Positions 38,715 through 47,165 of a DNA stretch of 64,000 bases are shown here, piece after piece. A model generated the notes under the pieces. That model searched no databases, was not told the origin of the DNA, and saw only the letters and a list, made by a program, of their open reading frames with translations. Numbering within the stretch: the first letter of the stretch is position 1; each line of letters begins with the position of its first letter. A program made the position numbers and the translations under genes. The DNA lies in assembly GCA_017460885.1 (NCBI GenBank), contig JAFUAB010000037.1:1-64000 (forward strand), read 5' to 3'. Origin of the DNA: Lachnospiraceae bacterium. GTDB lineage: Bacteria; Bacillota; Clostridia; Lachnospirales; Lachnospiraceae.

Positions 38715-38743
38715 AAAAGCGCTCCCGGCTGACCGGAAGCGCT
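38712..38743 (-). terminator. Terminator of rpsF-ssb-rpsR
   Basis: Minus-strand stem AGCGCTTCCGG/CCGGGAGCGCT followed by six T. Confidence 0.9.
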
Positions 38744-38755
38744 TTCTGTACTGTA

Positions 38756-39019
38756 TTATTCCTGAATATAGGGCATCAGTGCAATATGACGTGCTCTCTT
38801 GATCGCTGTTGTAAGCGCCCTCTGGTGTCTTGCACAGTTGCCTGTAATCCTGCGAGGAAGGATCTTACCTCTCTCTGATACATATCTTTTGAGCTTGGCT
38901 ACATCCTTGTAGTCGATCTCGCTCTCTTTACCGCAGAATACACATACCTTTTTTCTGCGGCGGATATTGCCCTTGCGCCTCATAGGGGCATCGGACTTTT
39001 CGCTCTTATTGTAAGCCAT
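38756..39019 (-). CDS. rpsR: Ribosomal protein bS18
   Basis: Small-subunit protein that pairs with bS6. 87 residues. Signature [35 protein letters not shown] followed by [23 protein letters not shown]. The zinc-type CxxC (CVFC) is retained. Last gene of the rpsF-ssb-rpsR operon. Confidence 0.98.
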   Translation of the reverse strand: MAYNKSEKSDAPMRRKGNIRRRKKVCVFCGKESEIDYKDVAKLKRYVSERGKILPRRITGNCARHQRALTTAIKRARHIALMPYIQE

Positions 39020-39052
39020 AACTGCCTCCTGTCTGAATCATTAATCTTTAAA

Positions 39053-39502
39053 TTACTTGAATGGTAATGCCTCATCAATACCGTCCGGTATGTTCATAAA
39101 GTCATTACCCGGATCAGATCCCATATCTCCCGAAGGCGTCGGTGCGGAATATCCACCCGCCTCACCGGTACCTCTGCTCTCGCAGAACTCATGGCGATCG
39201 ACTACAACATCCGTCGTATATACCTTCTGGCCTTCCCTGTTGGTATAGCTTCCGGTCTGAATACGACCCTCAATAGCGATCTTGGTGCCTTTCTTTAGAT
39301 ACTTCTCAACAAATTCCGCAGTTCTGCCAAATGCAACACAGCTTATAAAATCCGCTGTAGGCTGATCAGGCGAAGCGTTGTTGCGGCTTATCCCCCTGTC
39401 AACAGCCAATGTGTATCTGGCGTTGGAGATTGTACTTTCTCCCTGTGCGTATCTGATATCGGGATCTCTGGTAAGTCGACCCATTAAAATTACTCTGTTC
39501 AT
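39053..39502 (-). CDS. ssb: Single-stranded DNA-binding protein
   Basis: Binds ssDNA in replication and repair. 149 residues: OB fold (MNRVILMGRLTRDPDIRYAQ, FISCVAFGRTAEFVEKYLKKG, IEGRIQTGSY), a Gly/Ser/Pro-rich linker and the acidic tip EALPFK, equivalent to the DxPF tail that recruits partners. Start at 39502 (ATG after GAGG); the in-frame TTG one codon upstream is less likely. It lies between rpsF and rpsR. Confidence 0.97.
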   Translation of the reverse strand: MNRVILMGRLTRDPDIRYAQGESTISNARYTLAVDRGISRNNASPDQPTADFISCVAFGRTAEFVEKYLKKGTKIAIEGRIQTGSYTNREGQKVYTTDVVVDRHEFCESRGTGEAGGYSAPTPSGDMGSDPGNDFMNIPDGIDEALPFK

Positions 39503-39515
39503 CAATATACCTCGT

Positions 39516-39809
39516 TTATTCTTCCTCGTCGGCTCTAACGATCAAGTATCTGATGACATTATCCATAATACGGATACGGCTTTCGATCTCAGCAGGAGCG
39601 GAGCTCTCAGCATCGAACTGAATGAAGTAATAGAATCCTTCACTCATCTTCTGGATCTCATAGGCCAGCTTTTTTCTGCCCCAATCATCCACATTTGTGA
39701 TCTGGCCGCCGAAACGCTCGATCAAGGCTTTGACTTTATCAAGCACTTCTGTTCTTGCATCATCTTCAAGCTTTGCGTTGAGCACAACGGCTACTTCATA
39801 CTTGTGCAT
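39516..39809 (-). CDS. rpsF: Ribosomal protein bS6
   Basis: Small-subunit protein, partner of bS18. 97 residues: MHKYEVAVVLNAKLEDD, GGQITNVDDWGRKKLAYEIQK, YYFIQFDAES, then acidic ADEEE tail. The ATG at 39809 is preceded by GGAGG; the upstream in-frame extension contains that SD and is rejected. First gene of the rpsF-ssb-rpsR operon. Confidence 0.98.
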   Translation of the reverse strand: MHKYEVAVVLNAKLEDDARTEVLDKVKALIERFGGQITNVDDWGRKKLAYEIQKMSEGFYYFIQFDAESSAPAEIESRIRIMDNVIRYLIVRADEEE

Positions 39810-39856
39810 CTTTTTTCCTCCTTTTGGTCTCTGGCCCCCTGTCGGGAGCAAGGATA

Positions 39857-39884
39857 TTTATATCACGGACTACTATGATATCAA
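39857..39884 (-). promoter_or_regulatory. Promoter of rpsF-ssb-rpsR
   Basis: Minus strand -35 TTGATA (39879-39884), 16-nt spacer, -10 TATAAA (39857-39862), immediately after the sirtuin terminator. Confidence 0.7.
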
Positions 39885-39913
39885 AAAAATCCTTGGAAAT
39901 CAAGGATTTTTTT
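39883..39913. terminator. Terminator of the sirtuin gene (symmetrical)
   Basis: ATCCTTG/CAAGGAT stem flanked by seven A on one side and seven T on the other, so it can work in both directions. Only the minus-strand sirtuin gene uses it obviously. Confidence 0.8.
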
Positions 39914-39973
39914 GAATTTGCAGTATGTTTTGAATTGAATTGATCGGTCGGAATAGTATTCGCCGGATGCGTT

Positions 39974-40732
39974 TCAGATCTCAATTCCCTGGAGCCTGGC
40001 AAGCTCCGTAAATGCTTCTCCGATCTTTGCCTGTATAAACAGGACACGTTCACCGAGAGCCACATCCAGGGCTGTCATGTTGATCACGACCAGATTCCTG
40101 CCTCTGAAATAATGTATAAACGAAGCCGCCGGATATACCGCCAGTGAAGTACCGCCGATTATCAGCGTATCCGCTTCGCTGAGCGCTCTTACGGCTCCGG
40201 CCACCTGATCATCGGGAAGTCCCTCTTCATATAACGTGATGTCCGGACGGATCACCCCACCGCATTCACAATGCGGAACGGCTTCCGTTGAGTTGAAAAT
40301 ATGATCGACAGGATACTCCTTGCCACAGTCTGTACAGTAATTCCTGAGTGCTGTACCGTGTATCTCATACACAACCTTACTTCCTGCCTTCTGATGCAGT
40401 CCGTCGATATTCTGGGTAACTACTGCCTTGAGCTTACCCTGCTTTTCCAGCGCGGCCAGATATCTGTGAGCAGCATTCGGTTCGATATTGCGTGTATCCA
40501 TCTTCTGTCTGTGAAATTCAAAATACACCTCAGGTTCAAACGTCAGGCATGAGTGGCTGAGCAGATATTCGGGCTGGTATTTCTCAAATCTGACATCATG
40601 CTGATTATACAGTCCGTCCTTGCTCCTGAAATCCGGCACTCCGCTCTCGGTGGATACGCCCGCGCCTCCAAAAAACACGATGTTGTCGCTGCCGTCAATA
40701 ATATCCTTTAATTCTTCAATTTTATCGATCAT
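39974..40732 (-). CDS. Sir2-family NAD-dependent protein deacylase
   Basis: Removes acyl groups from lysines using NAD+. 252 residues. FFGGAGVSTESGVPDFRS (NAD site), TQNIDGLHQKAG, catalytic His in YEIHGTALRNYC, a zinc site from CTDCGKEY and HCECGG, and GGTSLAVYPAASFI. RBS is GAGGG. It stands between the rpsF operon and the sugar transporter genes, with 14 bp to the permease stop upstream, so it may be the last gene of that transcript. Confidence 0.95.
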   Translation of the reverse strand: MIDKIEELKDIIDGSDNIVFFGGAGVSTESGVPDFRSKDGLYNQHDVRFEKYQPEYLLSHSCLTFEPEVYFEFHRQKMDTRNIEPNAAHRYLAALEKQGKLKAVVTQNIDGLHQKAGSKVVYEIHGTALRNYCTDCGKEYPVDHIFNSTEAVPHCECGGVIRPDITLYEEGLPDDQVAGAVRALSEADTLIIGGTSLAVYPAASFIHYFRGRNLVVINMTALDVALGERVLFIQAKIGEAFTELARLQGIEI

Positions 40733-40746
40733 GCTACCCTCGCAGA

Positions 40747-41916
40747 TTATTTAGCGCTCTTTTTGTTTGCAACTATATCAAACACAACCGCTGCAAGCAA
40801 AACTATACCTTTAACCACCTTCTGGAAGTTGGCATCAACTCCCATGAGTGACATACCCAGGTTGATAACACCGATCAGTGTAGCGCCGACAACCATGCCG
40901 AACACATTACCGCTGCCGCCGTATGCGGATACACCGCCCACAACGCAGGCTGCGATGGCATCCATCTCGAAGTTTGTACCTGCAGTAGAGTTGGCAGCCG
41001 TAAATCTTGCTACGACGATGTAGGATGTGATAACCGTAAGAACTGCCATATTGAGATAAGCCAGGAACATCATCTTTTTGGTGTCTACACCGGAAAGTCT
41101 GGTTGCTTCCGCATTACCGCCTATGGTATAGAAATATCTGCCGAGTACGGTCTTGGATGTTACGAAGCTGTAAATAAGCACGATCGCAACCACCCAGATC
41201 AGTGCGGTAGGGATACCGCCGGACATGCCGAGCTTGTATGCAAAGAGCAGGATAACGGCCACAGCGATAGCGGATTTAACGCATACGCTTACCATGGACT
41301 CTGCCTCATAACCCTTTTTGAGCTTTCTTGCTCTTGAGGAGAAATTCAAAAATACGACTACGGCGCAGGCAATGATCCCCACTACTATACAGGGAATGTT
41401 CATCTGTCCGCCCGGTGAGCTGAGTATCTTACCGGAGAACGCATTAAGGAACGACTTCGGGAAGGGTGCGATACTGCCAGTTGTGGAATTGCTGGACAGC
41501 AGCTTGGTTCCCCATCCGCGGAATGCCAGATATCCGGCCAGTGTGGCGATCCACGGAGGAACATCCACATAAGCGATCAGGAAACCGAGTATGCATCCGT
41601 AGATAATACCCACAACCAGCATCAGAAGGATCGATACTACGGGATTGATCTCTTTGATGACCATCAGTATACCGCCTATCGCTCCGACAAAGCATACAAA
41701 CGAGCCGCATGAAAGATCGATATTACCGCCTGTCAGCATACAGATCAGCATACCCGTGGCAAGTATGTATACATATGCGTTCTGAGCGATCAGGTTACTG
41801 AAATTATCGGGTGTGAACATATTGCCGCCTGTCGTGATGGTAAAGAAGATAAATACCAGGACAAGGACGATCGGCATTGCATTTTTCTTAATAATATCAA
41901 AAGCTTTATTATTCAT
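40747..41916 (-). CDS. Sugar ABC transporter permease (second copy)
   Basis: 389 residues with about 10 hydrophobic segments, BPD_transp_2 family as in MglC/XylH/GguB: ILATGMLICMLTGGNIDLSCGS, RLSGVDTKKMMFLAYLNM, FEMDAIAACVVGGVSAYGGSGNVFG. The ATG at 41916 follows GGAGGAGG. It is a paralogue of the upstream permease (same length, aligned throughout). Two such permeases in one operon suggest a heterodimeric channel or diverged specificity (inference). Confidence 0.93.
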   Translation of the reverse strand: MNNKAFDIIKKNAMPIVLVLVFIFFTITTGGNMFTPDNFSNLIAQNAYVYILATGMLICMLTGGNIDLSCGSFVCFVGAIGGILMVIKEINPVVSILLMLVVGIIYGCILGFLIAYVDVPPWIATLAGYLAFRGWGTKLLSSNSTTGSIAPFPKSFLNAFSGKILSSPGGQMNIPCIVVGIIACAVVVFLNFSSRARKLKKGYEAESMVSVCVKSAIAVAVILLFAYKLGMSGGIPTALIWVVAIVLIYSFVTSKTVLGRYFYTIGGNAEATRLSGVDTKKMMFLAYLNMAVLTVITSYIVVARFTAANSTAGTNFEMDAIAACVVGGVSAYGGSGNVFGMVVGATLIGVINLGMSLMGVDANFQKVVKGIVLLAAVVFDIVANKKSAK

Positions 41917-41932
41917 CGTTTTTCCTCCTCCC

Positions 41933-43102
41933 TTACTTTTTCTTCTTACTGGACATAACATCAAATATGATAGCGATCAGAAGAACGAGACCTTTTACCA
42001 CCTTCTGGTAATTGGCATCGATACCCATGATACTCATACCCTGGTTGATAACACCCATCAGCACGGCTCCGATGATCACACCGAATATACCGCCTTCACC
42101 GCCGTATGCGCTTGCGCCGCCGATGAAGCAGGCTGCGATGGCATCCATCTCATAGCCCTGACCAAATGTGGGCTGAGCCTGTGTAGCTCTGGCAACCGTC
42201 AGTATACCGCCCAGACCTGCCATCAATCCCATATTGATATATGCGAAGAAATAAACCTTGCGGGAATCTATACCGCTCAGACGTGTTGCTTTTTCATTAC
42301 CGCCTACCGCATAGAGATAACGTCCCATCGTGGTCCTCGTTGTGATGTAGGAATATACCAGGAGTACAAGCGCTATCCATATCAGAGATGTGGGAATACC
42401 CTTATAGTTTGCCAGCTTATAGAAAAGCCATACGATAACGGCACAGATAATGACCGTTTTGATGATGACCGTGGTAAGAGGATCCACCTCATAGCCGTTG
42501 GCCTTGGCGCTGATGCGGTTCCTGAGGATCATTGCAACGTAGATCGCCGCGATCAGGATACCTGCTATCATACATGTCATATTGAAAGCACCGCTGGAAA
42601 AGAAATCCGGAATATAGCAGTCGGCGCCTCCGCCAAATACGTTAAGGAAGGTTACGTTGTCAATACCTACCGTGAAGCCCTGCAGCAGTACGTTCGAAAG
42701 TCCTCTGAACGCATACATGCCCGACAGAGTCGCAATAAACGGAGGAACGTTGAAATACGCAATCCAAAAGCCCTGCCATGCACCGATAACGGCACCGCAG
42801 ATCAGCATACAGATAACAGCGACCCATACATTGATGTCCCTGTCCATCATTACGGCGCCCAAACCGCCGACAAAGCATACGACCGAGCCGCAGGCCAGAT
42901 CGATGTTACCGCCTGTCAGTATACAGAGCAGCATACCTGCTGCAAGCACAAACACATATGCATTCTGTGAGATCAGGTTATTGATGTTCTGTGCAAAGAG
43001 GATCTTACCCTGGGTTGCTATCTGGAAAAAGATAATAACCAGGACCAGGGCGATCACCATTGAATATTTTTTAAGTACATCTGTCAGTTTTATACTTTTC
43101 AT
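41933..43102 (-). CDS. Sugar ABC transporter permease (first copy)
   Basis: 389 residues, BPD_transp_2/GguB-like: MLLCILTGGNIDLACGS, RLSGIDSRKVYFFAYINM, YEMDAIAACFIGGASAYGGEGGIFG. The ATG at 43102 lies 1 nt after the ATPase stop. The pair of permeases with the ChvE-like binding protein and the 512-residue ATPase corresponds to the multiple-monosaccharide (ChvE-GguAB) class. Confidence 0.94.
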   Translation of the reverse strand: MKSIKLTDVLKKYSMVIALVLVIIFFQIATQGKILFAQNINNLISQNAYVFVLAAGMLLCILTGGNIDLACGSVVCFVGGLGAVMMDRDINVWVAVICMLICGAVIGAWQGFWIAYFNVPPFIATLSGMYAFRGLSNVLLQGFTVGIDNVTFLNVFGGGADCYIPDFFSSGAFNMTCMIAGILIAAIYVAMILRNRISAKANGYEVDPLTTVIIKTVIICAVIVWLFYKLANYKGIPTSLIWIALVLLVYSYITTRTTMGRYLYAVGGNEKATRLSGIDSRKVYFFAYINMGLMAGLGGILTVARATQAQPTFGQGYEMDAIAACFIGGASAYGGEGGIFGVIIGAVLMGVINQGMSIMGIDANYQKVVKGLVLLIAIIFDVMSSKKKK

Positions 43103-43103
43103 A

Positions 43104-44642
43104 TTATTCGCCCTTTCCTGTCTGCACGATGGCAGCCATAATATTTTCCTGTGTTGCTTCCGAAGCCTGCATCTCACCCATGAAGCGGCCCTCGTTCATA
43201 ATATAGATCCTGTCGCTCATACCGATGACCTCGGGAAGCTCAGATGAGATCATGATAACCGATTTGCCCATTGCGACCAGATCGTTGATGATACAATAGA
43301 TCTCATACTTGGCGCCGACATCGATACCTCTGGTAGGTTCGTCAAGGATCAGAATATCGGGATCCGTAAACATCCATTTGGCCAACAGCACCTTCTGCTG
43401 GTTACCACCGGAAAGATTGCCGACATTCTGCTCAACCGTCGGTGCCTTGGTCTTGAGCTTATCCTTGTAATCTACCGCAACGGCATATTCCTTATCCACA
43501 TCTATAACGCCCCTGGAGCTGACTCCGGTCATGTTGGCCAGAGATGTGTTTACTCTGATGGGATTGGAAAGGACAAGTCCGTTGCCCTTACGATCCTCAG
43601 TTACATACGCGAGTTTTGCGTTTATGGCTTCACGGGGATTCTTAAGAGTTACTTCCCTGCCGCCGATCTTTAACGTACCCTGGATCTCGGATCCGTAGGA
43701 ACGGCCGAATATACTCATTGCCAGCTCGGTACGTCCTGCTCCCATGAGTCCGTAGATACCTACGACCTCGCCTTTGCGCACATTTAAGGTAACATTATCG
43801 ACAACCTTACGCTCTGTGTACAGCGGATGATATACCGTCCAGTTGTCGACCTCCATATTGATATCACCGATCTTGACATTCTGTCTCTTAGGGAAACGGT
43901 CGGTGATCTCACGGCCAACCATTCCTTTGATGATACGGTCCTCATCTATATGATCCGTATGCTTGTCCATGGTCTCGATCGTTGAACCATCACGGACTAC
44001 CGTGATTTTATCTGCAACATACACAACCTCGTTGAGCTTGTGTGTGATGATTATCATAGTCATACCCTGTTTCTTGAACTCGAGCATCAGATCGAGCAGA
44101 GCCTTTGAATCTGTCTCGTTCAGGGAAGATGTGGGTTCGTCAAGGATCAGAAGTTTGGCATTCTTGGCCAGAGCCTTGGCAATTTCAACAAGCTGCTGCT
44201 TGCCGGTACCTATATCCTTGATAAGCACATGAGAAGACTCGGTCAGACCGACCATCTTAAGATATTTATCTGCTTCTTTGTAAGTTTCATTCCAATTGAG
44301 TGCGAGTTTTTTGCCGCGTTCGTTGCCGAGGAACATATTCTCGCCGATAGACATCTGGGGAACAAGAGCGAGTTCCTGATGAATGATGACTATACCCTTC
44401 TGTTCGGAGTCCTTGATCGTGTGGAACTGACACACTTCTCCGTTATAAATGATATCGCCCTCATAGGTTCCATAAGGGTAAATACCGCTCAAAACATTCA
44501 TCAGCGTCGATTTACCGGCTCCGTTCTCTCCTACGAGTGCGTGTATCTCTCCCTCTTCTACCTGGAGATTCACATTGTCCAGAGCCTTAACGCCGGGGAA
44601 TGTTTTGGTGATATTTTTCATTTCCAATAACACTTTAGCCAA
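43104..44642 (-). CDS. Sugar ABC transporter ATP-binding protein (GguA/XylG-like)
   Basis: 512 residues with two fused nucleotide-binding domains, typical of monosaccharide importers. First half: [27 protein letters not shown]. Second half: [17 protein letters not shown] (altered P-loop), [16 protein letters not shown] and [14 protein letters not shown]. It energises the two downstream permeases. The substrate is probably one of several monosaccharides, by similarity to ChvE-GguAB. Confidence 0.96.
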   Translation of the reverse strand: MAKVLLEMKNITKTFPGVKALDNVNLQVEEGEIHALVGENGAGKSTLMNVLSGIYPYGTYEGDIIYNGEVCQFHTIKDSEQKGIVIIHQELALVPQMSIGENMFLGNERGKKLALNWNETYKEADKYLKMVGLTESSHVLIKDIGTGKQQLVEIAKALAKNAKLLILDEPTSSLNETDSKALLDLMLEFKKQGMTMIIITHKLNEVVYVADKITVVRDGSTIETMDKHTDHIDEDRIIKGMVGREITDRFPKRQNVKIGDINMEVDNWTVYHPLYTERKVVDNVTLNVRKGEVVGIYGLMGAGRTELAMSIFGRSYGSEIQGTLKIGGREVTLKNPREAINAKLAYVTEDRKGNGLVLSNPIRVNTSLANMTGVSSRGVIDVDKEYAVAVDYKDKLKTKAPTVEQNVGNLSGGNQQKVLLAKWMFTDPDILILDEPTRGIDVGAKYEIYCIINDLVAMGKSVIMISSELPEVIGMSDRIYIMNEGRFMGEMQASEATQENIMAAIVQTGKGE

Positions 44643-44681
44643 AAGATTTCCCCCCTTCCGGTAAGATTAATAATAACTTTC

Positions 44682-44707
44682 GGGCAGGCGGGGTATCCCG
44701 CCTGCCC
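44682..44707 (-). promoter_or_regulatory. Intercistronic hairpin between the binding protein and ATPase genes
   Basis: An 11-bp GC-rich stem (GGGCAGGCGGG/CCCGCCTGCCC) with a 4-nt loop and no T run. Such hairpins protect the upstream mRNA and give more binding protein than transporter (known in other sugar operons; inference here). Confidence 0.7.
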
Positions 44708-44728
44708 GTGATAAACTATCCGATATGA

Positions 44729-45862
44729 TTACTTAAGCTGATCCTCAGTATAATAACCGGAATCGATCAGGATCTCTTTGTAGTTGTTTGCGTCAGCGAA
44801 TACGGGTTCGCAAAGGAATGAAGGGATAACGCCTGTTCCATTGTCATAAGTAGTAGTATCGTTAACGTCAACTGTCTGGCCGCTAAGGATCTGGCCGGTC
44901 ATCTTAACAACCTGTGAAGCCAGAGTACGTGTATCCTTGAATACTGACATTGACTGCTTGCCGGCGATCATGTTCTTTGTATTCTCAATATCGCAGTCCT
45001 GACCGGTGATGATCGGATAAGTACCTGAATAGTTAGCTGCAAGAGCGTTCTCTACACCAAGTGCTGTAGAGTCATTGGAGCAAAGCCATACATCTACGTT
45101 GGTACCATCTGCATAGTAAGAAGAAAGAATGTTCTCTGCTCTGGACTGAGCTGTCTCGGTTGCCCATGTAGGTGTAGCAACATCATCAAACTTGGTCTGT
45201 CCGGATACTACATTCAGCTTACCCTCATCGATGTAGGGCTGAAGAACATCCATAGCTCCGCTGTAGAAGTAGTTAGCGTTGTTGTCACCGGGGTCACCGG
45301 CAGTGATCTCAAGGTTGAAAGGACCTGCTGCATTCTTAAGATCAAGAGCATCAACAATGTAGTTGCCCTGAACGGTACCAACCTTGTAGTTATCAAATGT
45401 TGCATAATAGCTTACTGCATCCGAGTTCATGAGCAGACGGTCATATGCGATAACAGGGATTCCTGCTTCCTTAGCCTTGTCAAGTGCGGAACCGAGTGAT
45501 GAACCCTCGATAGCTGCGATAACCAGTACGTTAGCGCCGCTGGAGATCATGTTCTCGATCTGTGAAACCTGAGTAGCTACATCGTTGGATGCGAACTGAA
45601 GGTCAACATCATATCCTGCTGCCTTAAGCTCGGACTCCATGTTGGAACCATCCTGATTCCATCTCTGCAGATCCTTGGTAGGCATTGAAACGCCAACCTT
45701 TGTGCCGCCTGCCGAAGCAGATGATCCGGCATCCGAAGATGCCTCGGTAGCTGCGCCTGCATCGGATGAAGCTGTGTTAGATGAACCGCTGCTTCCGCAT
45801 CCTGCAAGAAGAGATGCTACCATGGTAGTGGAAAGAAGTGCTGCTAAAACTCTTTTTTTCAT
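44729..45862 (-). CDS. ChvE-like sugar-binding lipoprotein
   Basis: 377 residues. Lipoprotein signal LLAGCGSSG with the lipobox Cys near residue 22, a Ser/Ala/Gly-rich linker, then a Peripla_BP_4 fold: VGVSMPTKDLQRWNQDG, SQIENMISSGANVLVIAAIEG, GIPVIAYDRLL, DVWLCSNDSTALGVENAL, ITGQDCDIENTKNMIAGKQSMSVFKDTR. The Arg, Asn and Asp residues typical of ChvE/XylF sugar binding are present. First gene of the transporter operon, with a long leader containing GGGGAGG. Confidence 0.95.
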   Translation of the reverse strand: MKKRVLAALLSTTMVASLLAGCGSSGSSNTASSDAGAATEASSDAGSSASAGGTKVGVSMPTKDLQRWNQDGSNMESELKAAGYDVDLQFASNDVATQVSQIENMISSGANVLVIAAIEGSSLGSALDKAKEAGIPVIAYDRLLMNSDAVSYYATFDNYKVGTVQGNYIVDALDLKNAAGPFNLEITAGDPGDNNANYFYSGAMDVLQPYIDEGKLNVVSGQTKFDDVATPTWATETAQSRAENILSSYYADGTNVDVWLCSNDSTALGVENALAANYSGTYPIITGQDCDIENTKNMIAGKQSMSVFKDTRTLASQVVKMTGQILSGQTVDVNDTTTYDNGTGVIPSFLCEPVFADANNYKEILIDSGYYTEDQLK

Positions 45863-46052
45863 ATTTGGATTTCCTCCCCTTTCTGAATATGGCTAAACAC
45901 TATTGTCTCGCCTCGATGAAACAACTATATCACGATTCAAATAGGACAAACTTGTTACATTCTTCATATTTTGGTCTGCACCGCAGGTAAAACGGAGTAT
46001 AAAAATAGCACAATTTTGCCATCTCCGTATATTGTGTGCAAAATTGTGCTAT
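45863..46052 (-). promoter_or_regulatory. Intergenic terminator and likely regulated promoter region of the sugar operon
   Basis: A 15-bp perfect stem (46005-46019 with 46038-46052) followed on the minus strand by a T run terminates the upstream sensor operon. Between it and the binding-protein gene there is a -10-like TATAGT but only a weak -35, consistent with activation by the AraC-type regulator encoded upstream (inference). Confidence 0.6.
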
Positions 46053-46115
46053 CCCGCTACATATTGTTATATCGTGACCTGAATGTGTATATTTCACCGA
46101 TCCGATATCCGCTTA

Positions 46116-47165
46116 TTATTCCACATTCAGATATACTTCGCTTCGCTGGTGAAAGTTTCCTATGATCACCTCATCCATATTATCGGCCGTGACCTTGACA
46201 GGTTCGAGACTGACATACGGCACGCTGAAAGCTCCGTCGGAAATACTGCCGTATTCCTCTCCCTCAGCCACCGGATTTCCGGTCCGTACCAGCTGTACCG
46301 TCAGCTCCGCCGCCCGCTGCGCCAGCTTTTCAACCGGCTTATACACCGTCATATATTGTGTCCCCTCCACGATCCTTTGGCAGGCCTCAATATCCGCATC
46401 CTGTCCGGTAACGGTTATCCTGCCGGCCAGCTTTCTCTCCGACAGAGCCTTGATAGCCTGACCCGCTATCGAATCATTTCCGCACATTATCGCCTCAGGG
46501 TAATTATCCGGATTCTCCGCAAGATACGCACTGACATAGTCAAATGCATATTCGGGGCGCCAGTTATCGCAATGATATGTCTGCGCGATCCCGATCCCGG
46601 ACCCTTCAAGTCCTTTTTCAAAGCCCTCCATAACAGAGGGAACATTCGAATCGGTCAGAGGCCCGTTGACCATCAGTACCTCATCACCCTCCTTCCCGAG
46701 GGAGACGATGCTTTCGGCCATAAGTCTGCCAACTTCTTCATTATCAAAGGATATATACAGATCCGTTCCGGCTTTATTGATAAGTCTGTCATACGATATT
46801 ACTTTTATGCCTGCACGGCGGGCTTTAGCCACCTCTGCTGAAAGAGCATCGCAGTCCGTTGCAACTATGACTATCGCCTGCATCTTCTTTTCGATAAAAT
46901 ATTCGATCTGAGAGATCTGCGTAGCCACATCGCCGTTTGCATTCTGAACGTTCACCTCGGCACCGAGCTCCCTGGCTGTCGACACGAAAACATCCCTGTC
47001 TCTTTCCCATCTCTCTATTACAAGCGAATCGAAGGTAACGCCGATCCGGATCGGACTGTCGGGATCTCCTTCGGTGGATGAGGATTCCGCGGACGCGCAT
47101 GAGCACAGCAAAAGGCTCATGAGCAGTAATATGGCCGTGATTCTTACAATACCTGGTTTTTTCAC
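46116..47165 (-). CDS. XylF-like sugar-binding lipoprotein in the sensor operon
   Basis: 349 residues. Signal peptide with lipobox LLLCSCAS (Cys about 24), then a periplasmic binding fold: IGVTFDSLVIERWERDRDVF, ISYDRLINKAGTDLYISFD, MCGNDSIAGQAIKAL, VTGQDADIEACQRIVEGTQYMTVYKPVEKLAQ, resembling D-xylose-binding XylF. Starts with GTG overlapping the regulator stop (GTGA). It may present sugar to the sensor or feed the downstream transporter. Confidence 0.92.
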   Translation of the reverse strand: MKKPGIVRITAILLLMSLLLCSCASAESSSTEGDPDSPIRIGVTFDSLVIERWERDRDVFVSTARELGAEVNVQNANGDVATQISQIEYFIEKKMQAIVIVATDCDALSAEVAKARRAGIKVISYDRLINKAGTDLYISFDNEEVGRLMAESIVSLGKEGDEVLMVNGPLTDSNVPSVMEGFEKGLEGSGIGIAQTYHCDNWRPEYAFDYVSAYLAENPDNYPEAIMCGNDSIAGQAIKALSERKLAGRITVTGQDADIEACQRIVEGTQYMTVYKPVEKLAQRAAELTVQLVRTGNPVAEGEEYGSISDGAFSVPYVSLEPVKVTADNMDEVIIGNFHQRSEVYLNVE

